Source: Babylonia areolata (taxonomy: Eukaryota; Mollusca; Gastropoda; Neogastropoda; Buccinidae). Taken from it: a stretch of DNA of 64,000 nt. The stretch spans positions 14,348,802-14,412,801 of the forward strand of contig NC_134901.1 in assembly GCF_041734735.1 (NCBI RefSeq). Reading direction: 5' to 3'. The notes beneath the pieces were generated by a model. The model was given only the letters and a program-made list of their open reading frames with translations. It was not told the origin of the DNA and did no database searches. The position numbers and the translations under genes are program-made. This document shows positions 51,401-62,353 of the stretch, piece after piece. Position 1 is the stretch's first letter; each line of letters starts with the position of its first letter.

Positions 51401-54400
51401 GTGGTGGTGACAGACCTGATCCAGTTCTTTTTCTTGTCTTCCTCATTGTGTGTATGGTGGTGACAGACCTAATCCAGTTCTTTTTCTTGTCTTCCTCATT
51501 ATGTGTGGTGGTGACAGACCTAATCAAGTTCTTTTTCTTGTCTTCCTCATTATGTGTGGTGGTGGTGACAGACCTAATCCAGTTCTTTTTCTTGTCTTCC
51601 TCATTGTGTGTATGGTGGTGACAGACCTAATCCAGTTCTTTTTCTTGTCTTCCTCATTATGTGTGGTGGTGGTGACAGACCTGATCCAGTTCTTTTTCTT
51701 GTCTTCCTCCCTGTGTGTGTGGTGGTGACAGACCTGATCCAGTTCTTTTTCTTGTCTTCCTCATTGTGTGTATGGTGGTGGCAGACCTGATCCAGTTCTT
51801 TTTCTTGTCTTCCTCATTGTGTGTGGTGGTGGTGACAGACCTGATCCAGTTCTTTTTGTCTTCCTCATTGTGTGTATGGTGGTGACAGACCTGATCCAGT
51901 TCTTTTTCTTGTCTTCCTCATTGTGTGTGTGGTGGTGACCTGATTCAGTTCTTTTTCTTGTCTTTCTCATTATGTGTGGTGGTGACAGACCTGATCCAGT
52001 TCTTTTTCTTGTCTTCCTCATTATGTGTGGTGGTGGTGACAGACCTGATCCAGTTCTTTTTCTTGTCTTCCTCATTGTGTGTATGGTGGTGACAGACCTG
52101 ATCCAGTTCTTTTTCTTGTCTTCCTCATTGTGTGTGGTGGTGGTGACAGACCTGATCCAGTTCTTTTTCTTGTCTTCCTCATTGTGTGTGGTGGTGGTGA
52201 CAGACCTGATCCAGTTCTTTTTCTTGTCTTCCTCATTGTGTGTGGTGGTGGTGACAGACCTGATCCAGTTCTTTTTCTTGTCTTCCTCATTGTGTGTGGT
52301 GGTGGTGACAGACCTAATCCAGTTCTTTTTATTCTTATTGTCGCTGTCTTTGTCAGTGTGCATTAATAATACTATTATGTGGTGTGTGGTGGTGACACTA
52401 GACCTGATGTAGTTCCTTTTTTTGTTGTTGTCGTTGTCTTCATCATTGTGTTTGTGGTGTGTGAGGTGGTGACAGTCCTGATCTTGTTCTTTGTTGGTGT
52501 TGTTGTTGTTGCTTCCGTCATTGTGTGTATGGTGTGTGGTGGTGACACTGACAGACCTGATCCAGTTCTTTTTTGTTGTTGTTGCCGATGTCATTGTGTA
52601 TGTGGTGTGTGTGGTGGTGACAGACCTGATCCAGTTTTTCTTTTCTTTTCGTTGTTGTTGTTGCCACTGTGGTGTGTGGTGGTGATCACAGCCTGATCCA
52701 ATTTATTTTTATTGTTGTTGTTGTCTTCATCTTTGTGTTTATGTGTGTGGCGGTGGTGACAGCCTGATCCAGTTCTTTAACAAGATGCGCAAGTGGTCTG
52801 ACATGGCCAACCTCAACCAGGATTTCCGTGACAAGGTGGACCGACTAGAGCGCAACTTTGCCGTCTCCACTGTCATCTTCAAGAAGTTCGAACCCATCTT
52901 CCTGGACATCTTCCGTGACCCTGCCACTGACGTGCCTAGGCAACAGCGCAACAAGAAACAGAGGTCAGGACTCTGTGTGTGTGTTTTGTGTTAAGTGTGT
53001 GTGTAAGTGTGTATGTTTTGTTTGTGTTTGTGTGTGTGTGCTAATGCAAGGGTCTTAGCCTTACCTCACCCCTCCCATCCTCTTAATTCCAATCCATGTG
53101 TGTGAGTGTGTTTCTGTGGTTGGAGGAGGGAAACCATGTGGTGATTTACTAAATCATTGCAGGATAAGGGTCGGAGTGGAGTCATTTAGCCTTGTGTTTT
53201 GGTGGTCTGCTGAATTATGTGGGATAGGCCTAAAGAAGGTTTCTGATGAATTAATAATCTTGGAGGGTCCCAGGGATTCTTTTACCTGAATTCTATTTCT
53301 AGAGAGTCCAAGACTTCCTTCTGAAGGTCACTCCAAATGAGAGTCCATTGCTGCACATTCTAATGGAACATACATTGTTACACGTCACACAGCATACAAA
53401 CTACAAAGACAGGCATACCTGCTTTTCATAGTCGAGATTTCTTGGCAAAGTGGGAAGGGAAAAAACTCTTCCCTGTAGCTAGCAGACAATAGTTGGGTCA
53501 AGACTGAAGCTTCCATACAGCATTCCACCCAGTATGTCTATTTTAGAAAATTCTGAAGCATCTCAATCATAGATATAATGGACCCACTTCATGAAAATGC
53601 AATGCAGTGTGTCCTTTTCCATTTTCAAAGCGTCAGAGAATTCAGGACTTGTATTCATCATTTCATGTGTTATCAGAAGCCCTGGCGTTAACACAGCAAA
53701 GTGTCTGGGACTGGGAGAAGAAACCTCCTGGTTCGTAGAAGAGTATGACAAGTATGGCAGTGGAAAAAACAGTCAATCCTGCCTTTTAACTTTGATCCCC
53801 TGAAGTTATTTTTAGAACAAAACTAAATTTGAAACTAATTTTTTACTTTAAAAAAAGAAAGGGGGGAAGGGGGAAGCCCATCTAGGTCACAACATGAAAA
53901 GAAATGGAGAGAGGAAAGGGAGAAACATGATCGGTATCTTTCTAGTGTTATTCTTTCTTTCTTTCTGTTTTTTATTCTTTCAATTTTTCTTTCTGCTTAT
54001 TTGTTAATTTATTCTTATTCACTTTTTTTTATCTTTTCAAATTACTTCTACTAGTCCTAGTGTTCTGACAGATGTGACCTTGTCACTGTGAGCTGAAAAA
54101 TGATGGTGATTAAATTATGTTTTGATGTAATTGTTATGCTGTGATGTATTTGGTACCATTAAAAAAAACAAACAACAACAAAATAGAACAAAACAAACTA
54201 TGTACTGTTGGATTGACCTGAGGGGTGTAGTGGTTCTGGTTCCAGACGTTTGCCCTGTACAGTCAGCGATGTCTTCAGTTTTGCCTGGACCATGTTTGTG
54301 CAAGTCAAAGGTAGGTGCTCAACTTTTTTTTATATAATAAATTTAATTTATTTTTTTTTTTTTTTTTTTTTTTTAAGATTCCCAGAAAGTGTTAATTGAA

Positions 54401-54579
54401 AAGGTGTACTTATTTAACATATGCTAAATCTTGAAGAAAAGGAGAGCAAAATGTTTTGACAGGAAACTTTTGTCTTGGTAGTGTTCTTTTCCACTTGCTT
54501 GGTTTCTTCTGATATGAAGTTCAGCTCTTACCTGATCTGTGTTACAGAAATAACAAAGTTGAAATGTTCAGCTGATGCC

Positions 54580-54610
<31 letters not shown>

Positions 54611-55287
54611 GTGTATGTGTGTGACAGAAACACTGAACTTAAAAGTCTGTGCAGATTATTCATAGTGAAGCATTATTTAGCAGTTTCTTTTATTGTGGTT
54701 TAGTTGGAGTTGTTCAAATATATAATTTAAAAACAAAACATTGCAGTACTGAAACACTTTTTAATGCAAATTATGAGGATAGAAATCCACTGTCATTTGC
54801 TATGGTGGAAGTTGATCAGATAGTATTATATTTTACCTGTTTATGTCACAACATATTCCTTTGTTGAATTTGGACTGTTTTTCCCTGAGGAGAGAGTGTA
54901 GCCTCAGTACAGGGCCACTTTTTTTCTGTTCTTCCTCTTTTTTTTTCTTTCTCTCTCCTGTTTGCAAGTGTATTTGTTATGTATATGCTAAAAATAAAAA
55001 CTGGATTTTTCTACCATAATTTTGCCAGGGACAACCCTTTCGTTGCCATGGGTTCTTTTACATGCAAGCAGCAGACAGGATCTCAGCCTATCATTCTCAA
55101 AAGAGTTACTACAGGATGAGGCAGTGTGAGTGTTTGTTGCAGGCAACTTCCCGGCCATCAGCGATGACCTGGTCAACTCCTACCATCTTTTGTTGTGCTG
55201 TGTGGACTGGTTCTTTGCTAACGCTCTTCTGGGGGCTCGCAGGGATCTGCTCAAACCGGACTTTGCTGGTTAGTGTCTGAAACATTG

Positions 55288-55341
<54 letters not shown>

Positions 55342-58300
55342 CCTGCAGGGCCTTTGATGATGCACAGGTATGTTCCAGGGTGCTTTGAATCTAGGTCATT
55401 AGTATGTTTTAGAAACTTCAAGAGTGAACACATAAAAAGTGTGAAAATCCTGTATGGGAGATTCAGTTTGACTCGAGGATTGTGTGCTAGAAGGAAGAGT
55501 TCTTTCCGATAACCACTTCCTGGTCCAGAAACCTAGATGGACCAGAAGGTGTTGCTGTCTTTGAATGTGTAAAGCGATGGAGAATTGATGGGAGTGCTGG
55601 ACTAGAGCGACCATCTGAAGATAGTCTAGGACCCCAGAGTTATGGTGAAAGAGTTCCTGGGTCCCCAGGAATTTTAACTGGTCAGAAGCCCTGGTATTGT
55701 GTGGGTGTGCTCAATTCCATCTTGACTTTATGCATTTCTGTAAAATGGAAGGAAGCTTGTTTGACTTTGACATTGAATTGGGAGGACGCGTGTGTGTGTT
55801 GGAAAAAATACACCCCTCCTCTGTCCATTTGTTACCCGTCAAACTCTCATCTATAATGCGAGACAAAAAAAAAGAAAAAACATCCGATCAGCATATATAT
55901 TACATCAGTTAGGGGACTGCTTTTTACCCTGATGTTATGATGTGCATATTATGTTTTGTTTGTGGCTTGTTCTGTTAGTACCTCAAATAGTTTAATACAT
56001 TTTTGTTTTAGGTCTCGGTATAAACTGTGACTAATAAACATTCATGGAAAATGGAAAATACTACAACTGTGGGAAGGAAACATTTCTCTTGGGTGCAGAT
56101 AAACAAAACAGGTCAACTCATACCTGCAGAGATTTCAGGGAAAATGATCACTATGCAGAAGTTGGACTTCTTGTGGATAGATTATCAAAAAGCGGACATA
56201 TCACTTTATCCTACCCCAAAGGCGTTGAGCTTTGGGATGAGAGTTGATGTCACAGACAGACCAAACGAAATGAAATTTTACTTCATCAGGGTAATGAGAT
56301 TATAAACAAATATATGTGTGTTTTTTTTCCCACCCAGACCTGTGGTATTACAGGAGGGCAGAACATGGAAGTACATCTTACACACTCTTACACCACTCTG
56401 GATATTTTGATGGTGGTGATGATGGATAATTCGCTAGCCTTCTCTACATGTATTTATAAGTTTTGTCTTCCAGCCCTTTGTCTCAGAGTTCTGCATGCAT
56501 GGTAAAGTTGGGTAGTGAAAGGATTTGTCTGCGCATATGATTTAGCACTAAATAAGTACCTTTATGATGATGATATGATGACATGTATCAGTGTTAAGGC
56601 ATGGTTCAGGATGATGATGACATGTATCAGTGTTAAGATGGCATGGTTCAGGATGATGATGATGATGATGATGACATGTATCAATGTTATGATGGCATGG
56701 TTCAGGATGATGATGACATGGATCAGTGTTATGATGGCATGGTTCAGGATGATGATGGTGATGACATGTATCAGTGTTATGGTGGCATGGTTCAGGATGG
56801 TGATGATGATGACATGTATCAGTGTTATGATGGTGTGTTTCAGGATGATGATGATGATGACATGTATCAGTGTTATGATGGCATGGTTCAGGATGATGAT
56901 GATGATGACATGTATCAGTGTTATGATGGCATGGTTCAGGATGATGATGATGACATGGATCAGTGTTATGATGGCATGGTTCAGGATGATGATGATGACA
57001 TGGATCAGTGTTATGATGGCATGGTTCAGGATGATGATGATGACACGGATCAGTGTTATGATGGCATGGTTCAGGATGATGATGATGACACGGATCAGTG
57101 TTATGATGGCATGGTTCAGGATGATGATGATGACATGGATCAGTGTTATGATGGCATGGTTCAGGATGATGATGATGACACGGATCAGTGTTATGATGGC
57201 ATGGTTCAGGATGATGATGATGACACGGATCAGTGTTATGATGGCATGGTTCAGGATGATGATGATGACATGGATCAGTGTTATGATGGCATGGTTCAGG
57301 ATGATGATGATGATGACATGTATCAGTGTAATGATGGCATGGTTCAGAATGATGAAGATGACATGGATCAGTGTAATGATGGCATGGTTCAGGATGATGA
57401 TGATGATGACATGGATCAGTGTTATGATGGCATGGTTCAGGATGATGATGATGACATGGATCAGTGTTATGATGGCATGGTTCAGGATGATGATGATGAT
57501 GACATGGATCAGTGTAATGATGGCATGGTTCAGGATGATGATGACATGGATCAGTGTTATGATGGCATGGTTCAGGATGATGATGATGACATGGATCAGT
57601 GTTTTGATGGCATGGTTCAGGATGATGATGATGACACATATATCAGTGTTATGATGGCATGGTATAGGTCTGCCAGAGAACTACAACAGTCGGGATTGGA
57701 AGGCGCCTGGGGAAGCGCCGTGCCTGATGGACCTTCTCTGTGAGAAACATGACGGGCTGGTGGTAGAGGCCAAGACCATCAAAGAGCACTGGTGGAAGCC
57801 TCACATCAAGAGACTGTTTGAGAGAAAGGTCGATGTTGTCATAGGGTTCTGTGTGTGTGTGTTGTGTTGTGTGTGTGTGTTGTGTTGTGTTGTGTGTGTG
57901 TGTTGTGCATGTGTGTGTGGTGGAGGCCAAGATCAAAGAACAATGGTGGAAACCCCACATCAGTAATTGAATAAACTGTTTGAGAGAAAGGTCTGTGTCG
58001 TCAGGGAGTTCTATGTGTGTACGTGTGCTGTGTGTGTGTATGTTGTGTGTGTGTGTGTGTGTGTGTTGTGCGTGTGTGTGTGTGTATGTGTGTGTGTGGT
58101 GGAGGCCAAGACATCAAAGAGCATTGGTGGAGGCCTCACATCAAGAGACTGTTTGAGAGAAAGGTCTGTGTTGTCGTTGGATTCTGTATGTGTGTTATGT
58201 TGTGTGTGTTGTGCATGTGTGTGTGTGTGTGGTGGAGGCCAAGACCATCAAAGAATAGTGGTGTAAACCTGACATCAATAGACTTTGAGAGAAAAAGGTC

Positions 58301-61300
58301 CGTGTCATAATGTTCAGGTTTGTTGTCATGGGTGAGGGAGGGACAGGTGTGTGTTTGTGTTAGCGTTTTGCTTGTGTATGTGCATGTGTTTGTATATGTG
58401 TGTGTGTATGAGTGTACAAGCACATTAATATGTTTGTGTGTGCATGCATACATGAATGTTTGTGTGTGTTGCTTACGTGTATCTGTATATGTATGCGAGA
58501 GTGTGTGTCCTGCAAAGTGTTGTTGATAAGAAACTGACCAGCTTGATGGCGGTGAGTGACACCTCACTTCTTTCTATCAACAGATGCTGAAAGGGAAGAT
58601 AGAAACCCTGTCCGCTGTCCTCGAAATCGGAAACTTTGAAGCAAATGTGTAAGTGTGGGGTTCTTTTTTTTTTCTCTCTCTCTTTTCTCTGTCTTATTTT
58701 TATGACATTTATGTTCAGTTTTCTGGATTTATTCAGCATTCCTTTCTCATTATGAATTGAATGTATCGGTACTTTTCTATCATGTAACCAGCATTTAACT
58801 CTCTCCGGACGAAGGAATGCACACGCGTTCCTACACAAAACATATTCAGATTCGGACGAAGGAATGGAATAGCATTCTCCGAAAGTAAAATTCCATCATG
58901 CGCTGTACACATGATTTTGTGATTAGCCAAGCAGCGTGCGCTATTCTGGGTCACTCCACAATCGTACAGTATGATTGGTCAGCCTGGGATGTGTGGCCTG
59001 TCTCGCACACACGCTGACAAAGTCACTGACCGGTCGTCTGCTCGCGTGCCAGCCTGTTAGCAAAGCGGGCTCTTCTCAGAATGTTGTGAAGAGAACAAGG
59101 CAGTGACGACAACGTTTTAGGGTTGCCAAAGTACTTGAAATGCTACAAACTGAAGGGTCGGACATTGAAGAGGTGGATGATGACGAAGAAGAAAGCGAAT
59201 TTAATGCAGAAAGCGAGCATGGGTATGGTGATTCGGGGTGAAAAATTGGCAGTATTTTCTACATATGGCAAAACTGTAAAAATAAGATGAGAAATTTGAT
59301 TTTTTTTGTATGTAATAGCTCAACACGTAATAAACCAGTTCTGAAAGTTTCATTTTCTTACACAGTATTTTGTATTTTTTGTAATTTTTTTCCAAACCCT
59401 TACAAATGGGCCGTCTATGGAGAAAAGCAAGGGAGAAAACTTGTCGTCCCGAGTGAGTTAAGGAAAACAAAACAAAACAACTTGGCTGGTTGGACCTGAG
59501 CTGGATTGCATGAGCAACCATCACAGTGCTAAATTTACAAATTTTCCAAAGTCTTTGCCAGGTGGAGTGGTGGCGTAGTGGTAACGCATCTGCCAAGGAA
59601 GTGGGAGAATCTGAGCACGCGGGATCGAATCCCACACTAGTAAATATTTTCTACCCCTCCACTAGACCTTTTGTGGGGGTCTGGATGCTAGTTGTTGGGA
59701 TGAGATGATAGCGGAGGTCCTATGTGTTGAATGCATTTAGTTTCAGTTTCAGTAGCTCAAGGAGGCGTCACTGCGTTCGGACAAATCCATATCATGAATG
59801 CATTTAGTGTGTGTGAAATAACTTGCTGTAACAGAAGTGTAGCCCCTGGCAATAATATGTAGAAGAATTCACTTTGACAGGAAAACAAATACACTAGCAG
59901 GTAGAAATAAGGGTGGCACTGCTCTGTAGGGACATGCTGTCCCTGGGGACAGTGCCCCAAGTCTCACATTTAGAAATCTGTTGTGGCAAAGAGTGATGCA
60001 ATACAAAACAATGTGAAACAATAGGATACAATACAAAACAAAACAGTGCAATACAATATACTTCTATGGACTCAGGAAAAACGTCAATGCAAAGCAAACT
60101 TGGTGTTGCTAAGATCACTGATGCAGTACCAGGTCCCTGGTGTATATTTTGTAGAGCAGGTACAACAAAGGCAGCACTTCACGTTTCTCACAAAAGAGGT
60201 GGTAAAGGGCATGCTGTCTCACAGGAAGGGCATCAACAACGCCTACGAGGAGTACGTGCTGAGTGTAGGGGACTTTGACGAGCGTATTTTTCTGGGGGAC
60301 GATGCAGAGGAGGAGATAGGGACACCGGGGGGACAGAGGGTGGCCAGTCTGTCAGACGAGATGCAGCGACGCTCCTTGAAACAGCATGTGGAGGAGGTGA
60401 GGGATAGCTGTGCGTGTTGAAGAAGGTGGTTGAATGGTTAAGACGCTTATCGGCAAATACATTGGGAAAAAAAAAAAAAAAGGAACTTGGTGGAGTTGCA
60501 TATTAGTAACCTGCACAGTGACCCAGTGCTCTGGTCTGGCCTTGAGAGTTTACCAAATGCTAGGGTGGAATTTTAGTTAGTTTAATCTCTCTTCCCACTT
60601 TAGTCACAATCCTCTATGTCTCCTTTTTTCCTTCTTTTTTTTTTTTTTTTTTTTTTTTTTTGCGGTGGTTGGTGTGATGAAAGTGAAGAAGCCAGCAGGC
60701 AGCCACAGAGTGACAGTGAGGAGAGGGGGTGGTATCAGTGGTGGCTGGCTGGCTGTGCTGTCAGAGGAAGATAAGCACCATGTGGAGGCATAGAAACATC
60801 CATTATTTTTATCTGCTTTTTGAAATATTTCTGTTTGGATGTGTGTGTGTGTGTGCTTACTGTTCTCTGACCATGTACACAGAGACATGTAGAATTGAAT
60901 TATTGTGCAAAAGATGGCAAGACAGATGAACAGACATGTTCACATGCACAAGCACTACTGCAAGTGCGTGTGTGTGTGCGTGCTGTAACAAACCACCCCA
61001 CTCCTCTTGTGTTACACACACACACACTCTCAAACACCTACCTTACCACCCCCACAGGCACACACAACACAAACCTTTTCTCACTTCATCCTGGAATTCT
61101 TACAACACACACACACACACACAGATACACACACACTCACATTTACAAACACCACACCACACCACACCAAACATCCCTATGTACCATGGTACATTACACA
61201 CAAGCACCGTCCCTCCTCCACTATCCCTCCCGTCCACACAGGCACACCACAAACTGCCTTCCACCTCACCTCAGCGGGGCACCCCCTCTCCCCCCCCGCC

Positions 61301-61856
61301 CCCTCTCCCCATGCAAACACCCTCCCACTTCCCTCCCCTCTCTCCCAGCTCCCCAACCCCCTTCCCACTTGACACACATCAGTCACACTCCCTGAACTGA
61401 ACTGATGTTATCAGCAGGGCAAACAGGAACTAGAGGCTTCAGTGGCGTTTGTGCTGGTGATACTGAGCAATAGAGGGGTGATAAAGTGAGCTGGGGGGGT
61501 GGGGGGGGGTGTAGGAAGGGGAGGGCCAGGAGGGAGGCTGGAGGAAGATGGGCTGTGGTTATGAAGAGCAGTAGGAGGGTGGGTTGTAGTGGTGGTTGTG
61601 GTGGACTCTGGAGATGGTTTGATAGGGCGAAAGATTTATGGTGAAATTTTATCCTGAGAGTAAGTGAAGGTGGGTTTAAAAAAAAAGAAGATTATTCTTT
61701 TTAAAATTTTTTATTATTATTATTATATGATGTTGCTTGGAGAGAGAGAGAAGATGGGGCAGTCATTTTGTTGACTGGAGGGTATAGTCTGAATCCTGGT
61801 GATGATGTGGTGAGTGAAGAGCATTGGTGTAGGTGTGGGAAGAATGGACAACACAT

Positions 61857-61888
<32 letters not shown>

Positions 61889-62322
61889 GTGCACCCACGC
61901 ACACATACACAAAAGCACACACACACACACACACACAAGCACACACACACGCAGAGTAGCATAATGTAAGTGTTGTGAACCAAGCACAGACACTGGATGA
62001 AAAACATGTAACAAGTGTGAGCGCTGCCTCTGTATTAAAAGTGGTACTTCACAAGCATCCCAGCCAGTGAAAGCTGTAGTCCTTGCAGCGATGAAGGTCT
62101 CCAGTGTGATGGGATGCTTTAGATAGTGACTTCTTACCTGAGCTGTAGGAAAGAAGTTTAAAAAAAAAAGTGTTAGATAATGCCATGTTATCTCTTCCAT
62201 TGTCGAAAAAATGTTGATTAATGAAAAAGATTGTGCAATATTTTTTCCCCAGGTCAATCAGGAATGTGAAAGAATGTATTTGATATGTGTGTGTGTGTGT
62301 GACTGTGACACTGTGTGTGTTA

Positions 62323-62353
<31 letters not shown>

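Larger units (their letters stand above)
58649..60224. other. RBL1 intron 7
   Basis: It holds a piggyBac-like element (58795-59461) and a SINE B copy (59566-60060) carrying its own nested insertion. Together they make up most of this intron. Confidence 0.8.

Noticed and set aside
49798-52594. Many frames of 60-277 codons on both strands (MRKTRKRTGSGLSPP and DLIQFFFLSSSLCVV types) as genes
   Set aside because: They are translations of the exon 3-derived minisatellite in different frames. Only LIQFF has a real coding origin, in exon 3.
49862-52700. CRISPR-like regular repeats
   Set aside because: Units are head-to-tail with no unique spacers, and the gene context is eukaryotic intron.
56515-57743. 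Asp-rich, Met-rich and His-rich proteins of about 365 residues
   Set aside because: Period-three minisatellite open in several frames at once. The exon 6 frame inside the array meets a stop before the exon.
57919-58297. Downstream copies of the exon 6 end as alternative exons
   Set aside because: Stops and a frameshift break all three, and p107 proteins have this segment only once.
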